Positions 50,835-60,071 of a DNA stretch of 64,000 nt are shown here, one piece after another. The stretch covers positions 62,001-126,000 of the forward strand of contig NZ_JAPFQA010000005.1 of the NCBI RefSeq assembly GCF_027563465.1. The letters run 5' to 3'. The stretch comes from Mesorhizobium qingshengii. Its GTDB lineage: Bacteria; Pseudomonadota; Alphaproteobacteria; Rhizobiales; Rhizobiaceae. Below the pieces are notes generated by a model that made no database searches, had not been told where the DNA came from, and was given only the letters and a program-made list of their open reading frames with translations. The first letter of the stretch is position 1; every line of letters starts with the position of its first letter. The position numbers were made by a program, and so were the translations under genes.

Positions 50835-51608
50835 ATGTCCCTGAAGTCCCGCCTTGCGGCCGATGAAACGCTGTTCACCGCATGGTCCGGCGTGCCGGAT
50901 GCCTTGACTGTCGAGATCGTCGCCAAGCAGGGTTTTGATGCCGTCACGCTCGACATGCAGCATGGCGGCCACCACGAGGACAGCGTCTTGCGCGGCCTCG
51001 TGCCGGTGCTCGCCACAGGCAAACCGGCGCTGGTGCGCATTCCCGTCGGCCGCTTCGACATGGCAAGCCGCGCGCTCGATTTCGGCGCCGAGGCTGTCAT
51101 TGCGCCAATGGTGAATTCGGTGGCCGATGCGAAGCTGTTCGCCGCCGCCATGAAATATCCGCCGCTCGGCGAGCGCTCGTGGGGGCCGACCTATGCCTTT
51201 CCGCGCCATGGCAAGGGCGACCAGGCCGAATGGCTGCGCGACAGCAACCAGCGCACCATGGCCTTCGCCATGGTCGAGACCCGCGCGGCTCTCGACGCGC
51301 TCGACGGCATCCTCGACACGCCGGGCATAGACGGAATCTTCCTCGGGCCATCCGATTTCTCGATCGCGTGGAGCAACGGCGCCACGGTCAATTCAACGCT
51401 GGAAAGCATGATGGAGACCGTCGCCTCGGTCGCCGAACGCACCCGCAAGGCCGGCAAGCACGCCGCGATCTATGTTGTCGAGCCGGCGATCGCCGGCCGC
51501 GTCGTGTCGATGGGCTACCGGCTGCTGGCCATGGGCTCCGAACACGCTCTGATCGGGCTCGGTGCCAAAACCCTGCTGAAGAGCGTCAGGGATTCGATCG
51601 GCTCCTGA
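50835..51608 (+). CDS. HpcH/HpaI aldolase family protein
   Basis: A 257-residue class II pyruvate aldolase of the HpaI / 2-dehydro-3-deoxyglucarate aldolase type. Core segments are LDMQHGGHHEDSV near residue 38, RIPVGRF, GAEAVIAPMVNSVADA near residue 85 and the Glu metal ligand in MVETRAAL, followed by GIFLGPSDFS. It cleaves hydroxy-oxo acids to pyruvate and an aldehyde. Neighbouring genes give no pathway clue. Confidence 0.92.
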   Translation: MSLKSRLAADETLFTAWSGVPDALTVEIVAKQGFDAVTLDMQHGGHHEDSVLRGLVPVLATGKPALVRIPVGRFDMASRALDFGAEAVIAPMVNSVADAKLFAAAMKYPPLGERSWGPTYAFPRHGKGDQAEWLRDSNQRTMAFAMVETRAALDALDGILDTPGIDGIFLGPSDFSIAWSNGATVNSTLESMMETVASVAERTRKAGKHAAIYVVEPAIAGRVVSMGYRLLAMGSEHALIGLGAKTLLKSVRDSIGS

Positions 51609-51632
51609 GTGAGGGAGCCCTGGCCAAACAAC

Positions 51633-52187
51633 TCAGGCCTTTAAGTCCGTCAGGAACTTGGCGAAGGTCATCGAGCCCTCGGGCCACGGCCCGAAGCCGG
51701 AATCGACGTTGAGATGACCGGTTTCGCCGGCATCGATGAACAGCGAACCCCACGCGCCGGCAATGTCCTCCGCGACATCGAACGCGCAGAACGGGTCGTT
51801 GCGGCTGGCGATCACCATGGAGGGAAACGGCAGCGGCTCGCGCGGGTAAGGGCCGAAGGTCATCAGGTGCCTGGGCCGCATCTCGGGATTGGCAACGTCG
51901 GGCGGTGCCACGAAAAAGGCTCCCGCAACCGGTTTCTTGAAATGCGGAATGGCTTGCACCGCCGCGGCGACGCCGAGCGAGTGAGCGACGATGACAACCG
52001 GCCGCTCGGCCTCGTTGACCGCCTTGGCCACGTTCGCCGTCCAGTCGTCGCGCACCGGCTTCGACCACTCCGCCTGCTCGACCCTGCGCGCCGTTGACAA
52101 TTTCGACTGCCAGCGGCTTTGCCAATGATCGGGGCCGGAATTGGTGTAACCCGGCACGATGAGAATATCTGCTTCCTTGACCTTCAT
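51633..52187 (-). CDS. RBBP9/YdeN-type serine hydrolase
   Basis: A 184-residue alpha/beta hydrolase. It has the family opening ILIVPGYTNSGPDHWQSRW, the nucleophile in VAHSLGVAA near residue 70, the acid in NDPFCAFD and the final catalytic His in ETGHLNVDSGFG near residue 162. The substrate is unknown. It runs toward the aldolase gene. Confidence 0.9.
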   Translation of the reverse strand: MKVKEADILIVPGYTNSGPDHWQSRWQSKLSTARRVEQAEWSKPVRDDWTANVAKAVNEAERPVVIVAHSLGVAAAVQAIPHFKKPVAGAFFVAPPDVANPEMRPRHLMTFGPYPREPLPFPSMVIASRNDPFCAFDVAEDIAGAWGSLFIDAGETGHLNVDSGFGPWPEGSMTFAKFLTDLKA

Positions 52188-52437
52188 GGCGCTGAGATAG
52201 CGAGCGGCGCCGCTTCATGCAACGGTCATAGCCTGCGCTCTTGATCACAATGGTGAACACGATGTTCGCTTCTTGCCATCTTGTGTGAACGATGCCGATG
52301 GACGATCTGTCATAAGGAAAAGAAACAGCCGTGTGCGAAAACCCCGATTTTTGGGACTGACACGACGTAAGATGATTGGCGGCGCGGGGCTCTTGACCTT
52401 GGGAGTTTCACCGCGGACCGGCCGAACGGAGCATTTG
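52188..52437. other. Intergenic region before the VOC gene
   Basis: 250 bases with lower GC than the flanks. A 13-base palindrome GAACACGATGTTC lies at 52254-52266. An open frame runs upstream of the VOC start, but its codons do not look like coding DNA of this genome. Confidence 0.4.
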
Positions 52438-53250
52438 ATGAGCGAATTGCCTTTTGCCGCCACCACCCCGGTCAGCGTTGCCCGCGTCGGGTTGAAGGCG
52501 CGCGACGCCGAAAGTCTGGCCGCCTATTATCGCAAAGTCGTCGGACTGCAGGAGCTTAGCCGTGCCGACGGCGCGATCACCTTGGGCGCCGCCAACCGGC
52601 CGTTGCTCGTCCTCGAGCCGGATCCTTCGGCGAAGCCCGACGATCCGCGCGGCGCCGGCCTGTTTCACACGGCATTCCTGTTGCCCAGCCGTGCGGATCT
52701 CGGCCGCTGGATCAACCATGCCATCGCCAACAAGATCGCCATCGATGGTGCATCCGACCATCTGGTCAGCGAAGCGCTGTACATGACCGACCCGGAAGGT
52801 AATGGCATCGAGATCTATTCGGACCGCCGTCCGCAGGACTGGAAATGGAATGGCGACAAGGTGGCCATGGCGACGGAGCGGCTGAACATCCCGGCCGTCG
52901 TTGCCGAAGTGCCGGCGGGTGACGCCGGTTGGCAAGGCGCGCCGGAAAACAGCATTGTCGGCCATGTCCACCTGCGCGTTGGCAGGCCGGAAGACGCCGA
53001 AGCCTTTTGGAACAAGGAATTCGGCTTTGACACGGTGGCGAAATACGGCAGCCAGGCGGTGTTCCTGTCGTCGGGCGGTTATCACCACCATATCGGCGCC
53101 AATGCCTGGCAGAGTGCCGGCGCCGGCCGCCGCGACGCCGCTCGCTCGGGCCTTGCCTGGGTCGAGATGCGTTCGGACAATGTGACCGGCGAAACGACCC
53201 GCGAGGACCCGTGGGGCACGGTGATCAGGACCGTTCCCGGCAAGGCCTGA
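52438..53250 (+). CDS. VOC superfamily (glyoxalase/extradiol dioxygenase-like) protein
   Basis: A 270-residue protein with two VOC modules (about 12-130 and 165-265). Candidate metal ligands are His in GLFHTAFLLP, Glu in GNGIEIYSD, and a second set in GHVHLRVGR and HHHIGANAW. It resembles catechol 2,3-dioxygenase-like proteins (CatE type). ATG 52438 has GGAG six bases upstream, which decides the start. A strong bidirectional terminator separates it from purB. Confidence 0.9.
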   Translation: MSELPFAATTPVSVARVGLKARDAESLAAYYRKVVGLQELSRADGAITLGAANRPLLVLEPDPSAKPDDPRGAGLFHTAFLLPSRADLGRWINHAIANKIAIDGASDHLVSEALYMTDPEGNGIEIYSDRRPQDWKWNGDKVAMATERLNIPAVVAEVPAGDAGWQGAPENSIVGHVHLRVGRPEDAEAFWNKEFGFDTVAKYGSQAVFLSSGGYHHHIGANAWQSAGAGRRDAARSGLAWVEMRSDNVTGETTREDPWGTVIRTVPGKA

Positions 53251-53276
53251 TCCGGCACTGGCAACACCAGGCAAAA

Positions 53277-53316
53277 GAGGCCCGCCGGCCAGTGGCCGGG
53301 GCGGGCCTCTTTTTTA
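53277..53316. terminator. Bidirectional terminator between VOC gene and purB
   Basis: A 14-base stem (GAGGCCCGCCGGCC with GGCC and GGCGGGCCTC, two bulged G) with an AGT loop. A T-run follows on the plus strand, and an A-run precedes it, giving T on the minus strand. Confidence 0.92.
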
Positions 53317-53327
53317 TGCTGGACGGC

Positions 53328-54635
53328 TCAAGCCTCCCCAAACACCCGATTGAAGATCGTGTCGACATGCTTGGTGTGGTAGCCCAGGTCGAATTTCTCG
53401 CGGATCTCGGCTTCCGGCAAGGCAGCGGTCACTTCCTTGTCTGCCAGCAGTTCTTCAAGAAAATCAGCGCCTTGCTCCCACACCTTCATGGCGTTGCGCT
53501 GCACCAGCCGGTAGGAGTCTTCCCGCGACAGGCCGGCCTGCGTCAGCGCCAGCATCACGCGCTGCGAATGCACCAGGCCGCGGAACTTGTTCATGTTCTT
53601 CAACATGTTCTCGGGATAGACGAGCAGCTTGTCGACGACACTGGTCAGCCGTGACAAGGCGAAATCGAGCGTCACGGTGGCGTCCGGCCCGATCATGCGC
53701 TCGACCGAGGAGTGCGAAATGTCGCGCTCATGCCAGAGTGCCACATTCTCCATCGCCGGCAGCGCCATGGACCGCACCATGCGGGCAAGGCCGGTGAGGT
53801 TTTCGGTCAGCACCGGGTTGCGCTTGTGCGGCATCGCCGACGAGCCTTTTTGGCCGGGCGAAAAATACTCTTCCGCCTCAAGCACTTCGGTGCGCTGCAG
53901 GTGGCGGATTTCGATCGACAGCCGCTCGATCGAGGAGGCGATGACGCCGAGAGTGGCGAAGAACATGGCATGGCGGTCGCGCGGGATCACCTGCGTCGAC
54001 ACCGGCTCCGGCTTGAGCCCGAGCTTTGCCGCGACATGTTCCTCGACATAGGGGTCGATGTTGGCGAAGGTGCCGACCGCGCCCGAAATCGCGCAGGTGG
54101 CAATGTCCTCACGCGCATGCACCAGCCGCTCGCGGCAGCGCGAGAACTCGGCATAGGCTTGCGCCAGTTTGATGCCGAAGGTCGTCGGCTCGGCATGGAT
54201 GCCGTGGCTGCGGCCGATCGTGACAGTGTCCTTGTGCTCGAAGGCTCGGCGCTTGAGCGCCGCAAGCAGGCCATCGATGTCGGCGAGCAGGATGTCGCTG
54301 GCCCGGCTGAGTTGCACGGCAAAGCAGGTGTCGAGAACGTCCGACGAGGTCATTCCCTGGTGGATGAAGCGGGCGTCCGGTCCGACGAATTCGGCAAGAT
54401 GGGTGAGGAAGGCGATGACGTCATGCTTGGTGACGCGCTCGATCTCGTCGATGGCCTCCACGTTGAATTTCGCGGCACTGCCCTTTTCCCAGATGGTTTT
54501 CGCCGCTTCCTTGGGGATGACGCCGAGCTCGGCCAGTGCGTCGCACGCATGGGCCTCGATCTCGAACCAGATGCGGAACCGGGTTTCCGGCGACCAGATG
54601 GCGACCATTTCCGGTCGGGAATAGCGTGGGATCAT
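53328..54635 (-). CDS. purB: Adenylosuccinate lyase
   Basis: A 435-residue fumarase/aspartase-superfamily enzyme acting twice in purine synthesis. The signature GSSAMPHKRNP, containing the mobile catalytic Ser, lies near residue 265; TIGRSHGIHAEPTTFG supplies the catalytic His near residue 140. The start is ATG 54635 (MIPRYSRPEM). The open frame upstream is spurious. Confidence 0.98.
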   Translation of the reverse strand: MIPRYSRPEMVAIWSPETRFRIWFEIEAHACDALAELGVIPKEAAKTIWEKGSAAKFNVEAIDEIERVTKHDVIAFLTHLAEFVGPDARFIHQGMTSSDVLDTCFAVQLSRASDILLADIDGLLAALKRRAFEHKDTVTIGRSHGIHAEPTTFGIKLAQAYAEFSRCRERLVHAREDIATCAISGAVGTFANIDPYVEEHVAAKLGLKPEPVSTQVIPRDRHAMFFATLGVIASSIERLSIEIRHLQRTEVLEAEEYFSPGQKGSSAMPHKRNPVLTENLTGLARMVRSMALPAMENVALWHERDISHSSVERMIGPDATVTLDFALSRLTSVVDKLLVYPENMLKNMNKFRGLVHSQRVMLALTQAGLSREDSYRLVQRNAMKVWEQGADFLEELLADKEVTAALPEAEIREKFDLGYHTKHVDTIFNRVFGEA

Positions 54636-54694
54636 CGGTCGGTCCTGACGTGTCGAGGAGTTTGCCCGCGTCCTAACAGAGGCAGACAAAATGC

Positions 54695-55207
54695 TCAACG
54701 CCGCTGCCGCGCAAACCAGACGCTCGCGGCAAACAAGGCGACGAAACCAATCGGAAAATACAGCCGGATGCCCAGCACCACGAACTGGTAGAGCGCCACC
54801 AGCGTGGTGAAGACGAACTGGAAGGCCCAGGTGAGGGTGAAAGCGGGCGCATGCCATTCGGCATAGTAGGAGCGGTATTGCAGGGCAAACAGTCCGCCGG
54901 TGAGGCCCATGGTCGCGGCGGCAAGGCACACGAATGCCGCCGCGAAGGCGACCTCCCGGTGCCTTCCGAGCGAGAACAGCCGCGCCGCGAACAGGCCAAC
55001 CGGAAAGCCGAGTGCTCCGCCGCTTGCAAACAGCAACGACACGGTGCGGATTTTCTCCGGCGTCTCCCAGGCGTCAAGGTTGACGAGCACGCTGGCGCCC
55101 ATCGTCATGGCCCACAACAAGGCGCCGAAAAGAGCTGTCTGCCACCTTGGCAAGGCGCGGCGGATGCAGTTCGGGGCGCGGCTGCGGGTGGCGGCGTGCG
55201 GTGTCAC
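54695..55207 (-). CDS. Hypothetical four-span membrane protein
   Basis: A 170-residue protein with a basic N-terminus and four to five hydrophobic spans (about 25-43, 58-78, 87-108, 120-142, 147-165). No family is recognised. It overlaps the end of the DUF2259 gene by four bases, so the two are cotranslated. Its start ATG is at 55207. Confidence 0.7.
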   Translation of the reverse strand: MTPHAATRSRAPNCIRRALPRWQTALFGALLWAMTMGASVLVNLDAWETPEKIRTVSLLFASGGALGFPVGLFAARLFSLGRHREVAFAAAFVCLAAATMGLTGGLFALQYRSYYAEWHAPAFTLTWAFQFVFTTLVALYQFVVLGIRLYFPIGFVALFAASVWFARQRR

Positions 55208-55929
55208 AGGCGGTCAGTCACCGCGATCCAGCGAAAGTCCGGCCCCTCGAAGCCATATTGGCGCACCGCGATCAGCACCGCATAGGCGCTGAGACTATCC
55301 ATTGAAAACGTCTGCACCGCGCCGATCCGGTAGCCGTTCGGGCATCCCCGGCTCTTGGGGATCGACTTGTCCTCATGCAGCAGCTTGGTCGTGCCGCCAT
55401 CCTGCGCCTCGATGCGCAGCAGCCGAAAGCCGTTGATCTCGCCCTGGCTCTCGCAGCCTTCAGTGTTGTTCATGCCGATCTCGTCGAGCCGAAACTCGAG
55501 CGGTGGGTCGACCGGTGAAAAGATCGGACGCGGATTGACCACCATCCGGTGCGGATCGGCCGAAAGCTCGGTCACCGGGTTGAAACCCGCGGTGATGCCC
55601 TTGTTGGCGGTCAGCTCCGCCTCGCTGACAATGGCCTCGCCTTTCTGCCGTGCCTGAAGGCGCGCCGCGTCGAGCTTGGCATTCTCGTCGTCGAGCCGGA
55701 CCCGGATCGGGGTGCCCTTGAGAAAACTGTCGGTGCTGGTGTCGATGTAGTAGCGGTTGGCGTAAGGGAAGCCAGACCCGTCCTGCACGCCATATTCCTC
55801 GAAGGCGAACACGCCGCCATCCTTGGTGAAACCGAGGATTTCGAGCGCGGCGACGTCGCCGGCATGGGCGGCGATCGACGTCGCAAACTGCGCAAGCAGG
55901 AAGACGGCAAACGGAAAAAGCAGTCGCAT
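55204..55929 (-). CDS. DUF2259 family secreted protein
   Basis: A 241-residue protein with a signal peptide of about 23 residues (cleavage near AHAGD). The mature part has the DUF2259 pattern, LEILGFTKDGGVFAFEEYGVQDG split as GFTKDGGVFAFEE and DGSGFPYA, with two conserved cysteines (EGCESQG, RGCPNGY) that could form a disulfide. Function is unknown; it is presumably periplasmic. Confidence 0.9.
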   Translation of the reverse strand: MRLLFPFAVFLLAQFATSIAAHAGDVAALEILGFTKDGGVFAFEEYGVQDGSGFPYANRYYIDTSTDSFLKGTPIRVRLDDENAKLDAARLQARQKGEAIVSEAELTANKGITAGFNPVTELSADPHRMVVNPRPIFSPVDPPLEFRLDEIGMNNTEGCESQGEINGFRLLRIEAQDGGTTKLLHEDKSIPKSRGCPNGYRIGAVQTFSMDSLSAYAVLIAVRQYGFEGPDFRWIAVTDRL

Positions 55930-56065
55930 CGGTTCGTCACTCCGGCAGCCGGTGACCGTGTCAATCCCCTACCACGACGGAATCAAAACGTCGTGCGGTC
56001 TGAAAGCAGATGCATCCAATCGGCCCGTCATTTGTTATTGTCGGCAGTCCCAATGGAGAACCACC

Positions 56066-56320
56066 ATGACCGACACCAGCAAAATTCGTGAGCATATGGA
56101 AGTCGTCGGCGCCGATGGCGTGCATGTCGGCACCGTCGACAAGGTCGATGGCAAGCGCATCAAACTGACCAGGGCCGACAGCGGCGAGGGTGCCCACAAG
56201 GGCCATCACCACTACATTCCCCTGAGCCTTGTTGCCGAGGTGGATGGCAAGAAGGTGTGGCTGTCCGCGAATTCGGATGTCGCGGTGACGTTCGAGGAAG
56301 AAAAGTCCGATCCGGTCTGA
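56066..56320 (+). CDS. DUF2171 family protein
   Basis: An 84-residue soluble protein with the family pattern IREHMEVVGADGVHVGTVDKV and a HKGHHHYIP histidine cluster, a PRC-barrel-like beta fold. Such genes are frequent in rhizobia and may be stress-related, but no function is proven. GGAGAA lies before the ATG at 56066. Confidence 0.9.
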   Translation: MTDTSKIREHMEVVGADGVHVGTVDKVDGKRIKLTRADSGEGAHKGHHHYIPLSLVAEVDGKKVWLSANSDVAVTFEEEKSDPV

Positions 56321-56329
56321 TCGACCACT

Positions 56330-57355
56330 TCACCCCAGGCGTGACGACCAGACGGGAAACAGGTCGCCGTCGGCTGGCCTCGCCGCGTGGACGCCGCGGC
56401 TGATGGCGCGCGCCATGGTGGCACCGGCCGCTGCATAGAGATCGATTGCCGCGTCCGCGGTGAGTTCGATGCCACTCTGGCCGGTTGCCAGCGCGAACAC
56501 GAGGTCGCCATCGGCAGGCGTATGTGTCGGCCAGATGGCGCGCACGAAGCCGTCATGCGCTGATATCGCCAGGCGTTTCGCTGCGGCCTTGGTGAGAACC
56601 GCGTCCGTGGCAATGACGGCGATGGTCGTGTTGCCACCGGTCTCCATCTGCCTTTCGACATCCTTGTCGCGGAATTTCAGCAGGATCTTTCTGGCGTCAT
56701 CCGGCATTGGCGAGGGGTAGCCAAGTCCGCCGAATTCGTCACCGATTTCGAACGGAGCGGCCCAGAAATAACGGGTTCGGCCGACGGTCACCGAGCCGGT
56801 CGGGTTGACGGCCGCCAGAGCCCCGACCGTGACGCCGCTTTCCAGCAGCGTCGAGGCCGAGCCGAGGCCACCCTTCAGTCCCGCAGTCAAAGCCCCGGTG
56901 CCGGCGCCGATCGTGCCGAGCTGGAAATCGGCTGTGGCGGTTTGCGCCGCTTCATAACCGAGGTCGCGATAGGGTGGATAGCGGCCCCAATCCTTGTCGC
57001 CGCCATTGCGCAGGTCGAACAGGATCGCTGCCGGCACGATCGGCACGCGGAAGCCGCCCACCTCGAAACCGATGCCGCGTTCACGCAGCGCCGCCTGCAC
57101 GCCGGACGCCGCGTCGAGGCCGAAAGCCGAACCGCCCGAAAGCACCACGGCGTGGACCGCCTCGACCGAATTGTGCGGTTCCAGCAGATCGGTTTCGCGG
57201 GTGCCCGGCGCACCGCCCAGGATTTGCACCCCGGCCACCGCCGGTTCATCGCAAAGGATGGTCGTGACGCCGGATTTCAGCCTCGCATCGGAAGCATTGC
57301 CGACGCGCAGGCCGGCAACGTCCGTGATCAGATTGCGCGGGCCGGTGCGAACCAT
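56330..57355 (-). CDS. P1 family peptidase (DmpA/L-aminopeptidase-like)
   Basis: A 341-residue self-cleaving N-terminal nucleophile-type peptidase. The autoprocessing site lies in GGNTTIAVIATDA near residue 243, where the Thr after Asn would become the nucleophile. The opening NLITDVAGLRVGNA and the LSGGSAFGLDAASGV run are typical. Members hydrolyse D- or beta-amino-acyl peptides. The ATG overlaps the stop of the binding-protein gene by one base. Confidence 0.92.
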   Translation of the reverse strand: MVRTGPRNLITDVAGLRVGNASDARLKSGVTTILCDEPAVAGVQILGGAPGTRETDLLEPHNSVEAVHAVVLSGGSAFGLDAASGVQAALRERGIGFEVGGFRVPIVPAAILFDLRNGGDKDWGRYPPYRDLGYEAAQTATADFQLGTIGAGTGALTAGLKGGLGSASTLLESGVTVGALAAVNPTGSVTVGRTRYFWAAPFEIGDEFGGLGYPSPMPDDARKILLKFRDKDVERQMETGGNTTIAVIATDAVLTKAAAKRLAISAHDGFVRAIWPTHTPADGDLVFALATGQSGIELTADAAIDLYAAAGATMARAISRGVHAARPADGDLFPVWSSRLG

Positions 57356-58428
57356 CAGTCGCTTTCCAAGGGTAGGAAACGCGTGCCATCGAAGCGGAAG
57401 ACGCGGTAGGGGCTCTGGCTGAGGTCGCCTTTCGCGTCGAAGCGGACCGGCCCGATCGCGGTGGTGAAATCCTGTCCGGTCAGGGCTTCGGTCAGCGGCT
57501 TGCCCGAGGTTTCGGACAAGCCTGATGCCGCCTTGGCGACCTCGACCGCCGCATAGGCCGGTAGCGTGTAGCCGTCCGGCACGATCTTTCGGCCAGAGAA
57601 GCTCTCCAGCACTTTTGGATCGGCGACATCGGCCCATTCAGGCGGCGCGATCATCAGCGTGCCGGTGGCATATGGAACGTCGCCGGCTGGAGTGCGCAGA
57701 TTCTCTCCGCCGGCAAAGACGATGCCGGCGGAGAGTTGCGCTGCATCGCGGCCCATGATGGCGATGTCCTCGCCGTCGCCGCCGGCGAAGACATGCGTCG
57801 CGCCGGCCTTCTTCAGCCGGCCAACCATCCCGATCTGGTTGTCGAGCTGTGGCCGGAACGTGTCGATGAACACCGGCTTCAGCGCCGCTTGCTCGGCCGC
57901 CGCCCGGAGCGTCTCGGCGATCTCGCGGCCATAGATGGTGCCGTCGTCGATGATGGCGAACAACTCGTTCTGCCACAGACGGGTGAGGGCAGAGGCGACG
58001 GCATTGCGCTCATCGTCGCCACGTGGCCCGAGGCGATAGACCGGCCAGCCGGTCTTGGCGCGGCGGTCGGTCAGGCTTTCGGTTCGCACGCCAACGGTAA
58101 TGACCGGAATGTTGGCATCCTTCAGGATCGGCATCGCTGCCTCGATCGCATCGGTGCAGAGAAAGCCGACCACGACATTGACCTTGGCCGCCGCGAATTC
58201 CTTCGCCGCGGCGCTGCCGCCATCGGCGGTACAGGCATCATCCATGATCTTGAGCTCGATGCCATTTGCTTCGGCCGCCAGGCTGGTGCCGGCCTCGATC
58301 TGCTTGCCCAGGATCGCCGATGGTCCGGACAAGGGTGCTGCGACGCCGACCAGCAGCGTCTGGGCGCTGGCGGCGCTGGCCAGGAGCAGCCAGACCAGTG
58401 CGGCAGATATCGTTGCCCCGGATCGCAT
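57355..58428 (-). CDS. Branched-chain amino-acid-type ABC binding protein (orphan)
   Basis: A 357-residue Leu/Ile/Val-binding-protein-like (Peripla_BP_6) protein. The signal peptide ends at ASAQ near residue 23; LVGVAAPLSGPSAILGKQ and the DGTIYGREIAE region match the family. No permease or ATPase genes are adjacent, but it is coupled to a P1 peptidase gene, suggesting use of amino acids or small amides. The start is ATG 58428; the longer open frame is spurious. Confidence 0.9.
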   Translation of the reverse strand: MRSGATISAALVWLLLASAASAQTLLVGVAAPLSGPSAILGKQIEAGTSLAAEANGIELKIMDDACTADGGSAAAKEFAAAKVNVVVGFLCTDAIEAAMPILKDANIPVITVGVRTESLTDRRAKTGWPVYRLGPRGDDERNAVASALTRLWQNELFAIIDDGTIYGREIAETLRAAAEQAALKPVFIDTFRPQLDNQIGMVGRLKKAGATHVFAGGDGEDIAIMGRDAAQLSAGIVFAGGENLRTPAGDVPYATGTLMIAPPEWADVADPKVLESFSGRKIVPDGYTLPAYAAVEVAKAASGLSETSGKPLTEALTGQDFTTAIGPVRFDAKGDLSQSPYRVFRFDGTRFLPLESD

Positions 58429-58608
58429 CCTGTCGAAGAGTTCCTCCAAGCTGGCGACATCTCGCTGGCGCCAGTTCCCGCCAAGACCTAAAGGCTGGCT
58501 GGCCTTGGTGCAACACGCGAATTTCAGGAGATGGGCCAAGCACTTCGCTTGTGGCATGTCATATGTCGCCATATATAGCGGTAGGGTTCTGGCTGTGGAA
58601 AATTTCCG

Positions 58609-59136
58609 GTGCTGAAGAAGAACGACATTGGGCCACAGGCCTATCGCGACGCGATGAGCCATTTTGCCGGCCACGTGCACGTGGTTACCACCGACGGTCC
58701 GGCCGGCAAGCGCGGCACGACGGTCATCGCGGCCTGTTCGGTGTCGGACACGCCGCCGACCATTCTGGTGTGTCTCAACCGCGAAAATGCCAAGAATGAG
58801 CTGTTCGTGAAGAACGGCAGATTTGCCTTGAACACGCTGGCGTCACACCAGGAGCCACTGTCGGTCGGCTTTTCCGGTATCACCGGACTGCCGGTCGAGG
58901 AGCGTTTTGCGCTCGGCGAATGGGATGTGATCTCGACCGGCGCGCCAACGCTGAAGGGTGCGCTCGCCGTTTTCGACTGCGAACTGATCGACACCAAGGA
59001 TCTGGCCACCCATCGTGTGCTTTTTGGCAAGGTGACAGGTCTGCGTATGGGCGATAATTTGCGGCCGCTGATCTACCACGCCCGCGGCTACCACGTTCTG
59101 GAAAGCGGAGCGGCGGCGTTCACGGAGAAAGAATGA
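58609..59136 (+). CDS. Flavin reductase family protein
   Basis: A 175-residue FMN-binding split-barrel reductase. Typical features are MSHFAGHVHVVTT near residue 14, the CSVSDTPPTILVCLNR segment, and RFALNTLA near residue 68. Such proteins supply reduced flavin to oxygenases. The start appears to be the GTG at 58609. Its stop overlaps the moxR start, placing it first in the molybdenum-hydroxylase maturation operon. Confidence 0.9.
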   Translation: MLKKNDIGPQAYRDAMSHFAGHVHVVTTDGPAGKRGTTVIAACSVSDTPPTILVCLNRENAKNELFVKNGRFALNTLASHQEPLSVGFSGITGLPVEERFALGEWDVISTGAPTLKGALAVFDCELIDTKDLATHRVLFGKVTGLRMGDNLRPLIYHARGYHVLESGAAAFTEKE

Positions 59137-60062
59137 GCGAGCTGAAACCGCGCGCCGCGCCGCGGACGATCGACGAGACACTCGATCTCCTGACCGGTGC
59201 GGACTATGTGGCGGACCGGTCCCTGGCGACCGTGCTTTTCCTGTCGCTGCGCATGAAACGGCCGCTGTTCCTCGAGGGCGAGGCCGGCGTCGGCAAGACC
59301 GAGATCGCCAAGGTGCTGGCGCAGGCGCTCGGCCGCCGGCTGATCCGCCTGCAGTGCTATGAAGGCCTCGACGTCTCGTCCGCCGTCTACGAGTGGAACT
59401 ACGCCGCGCAAATGATCGAAATCCGCATGGAGGAGGCGGCGGGCAGGGTCGATCGCTCCGACATGGAGCGCAACGTCTTCTCCGAAAAATACCTGATCCG
59501 CCGTCCGGTGCTCGATGCGCTGACCGGCAAGGCTGGTGCTGCCCCGGTCTTCCTGATCGATGAGCTGGATCGCACCGACGAGGCCTTCGAAGCCTTCCTG
59601 CTGGAAATCCTGTCCGACTTCCAGGTAACGGTGCCCGAACTCGGCACCATCAAGGCGGAAGAGCCGCCGATCGTCATCATCACCACCAACCGCACCCGCG
59701 AGATTCACGACGCGCTGAAACGGCGCTGTCTCTATCATTGGGTCGACTATCCCAACGCCGAGCGCGAACTGGAGATCGTGCGCCGAAAGGTGCCGCAAGC
59801 CAACCAACGGCTTTCGGCCGAGGTGGTTTCGTTCATCCAGAAGCTGCGCCAGATCGAACTGTTCAAGGTGCCGGGTGTTGCCGAGACCATCGACTGGGCC
59901 GGCGCGCTGACCGAACTCGACAAGGTCGCACTCGATCCGGAAACCGTGTCCGACACGATCGGCGTGCTGTTGAAATACCAGGACGACATTGCCCGCATCG
60001 AACAGGGCGAAGGCCGGCGCATCCTCAACGAGGTGAAGGCCGAGCTTTCGGCGGCGGAGTAA
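59133..60062 (+). CDS. MoxR-type AAA ATPase (CoxD-like)
   Basis: A 309-residue AAA+ ATPase. Walker A GEAGVGKT is at residues 49-56, Walker B VFLIDELDR near 133, and TTNRTREIHDALKRR carries sensor/arginine-finger residues. With a VWA protein next to it, it forms the MoxR-VWA chaperone pair; in carboxydotrophs CoxD and CoxE help build the Mo-Cu site of CO dehydrogenase. ATG overlaps the previous stop. Confidence 0.93.
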   Translation: MSELKPRAAPRTIDETLDLLTGADYVADRSLATVLFLSLRMKRPLFLEGEAGVGKTEIAKVLAQALGRRLIRLQCYEGLDVSSAVYEWNYAAQMIEIRMEEAAGRVDRSDMERNVFSEKYLIRRPVLDALTGKAGAAPVFLIDELDRTDEAFEAFLLEILSDFQVTVPELGTIKAEEPPIVIITTNRTREIHDALKRRCLYHWVDYPNAERELEIVRRKVPQANQRLSAEVVSFIQKLRQIELFKVPGVAETIDWAGALTELDKVALDPETVSDTIGVLLKYQDDIARIEQGEGRRILNEVKAELSAAE

Positions 60063-60071
60063 GGCAGGGCC

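Noticed and set aside
52254..52266. GAACACGATGTTC palindrome as an SOS box
   Set aside because: The half-site spacing is five, not the seven expected for alphaproteobacterial LexA sites, and no repair gene follows.
52273..52437. An upstream extension of the VOC protein with a twin-arginine-like stretch (LTRRKMIGGAGLLTLG)
   Set aside because: The codons from 52333 have mostly A or T at third positions, unlike genes here, and ATG 52438 has a well-placed GGAG. Conservation could revive the idea.
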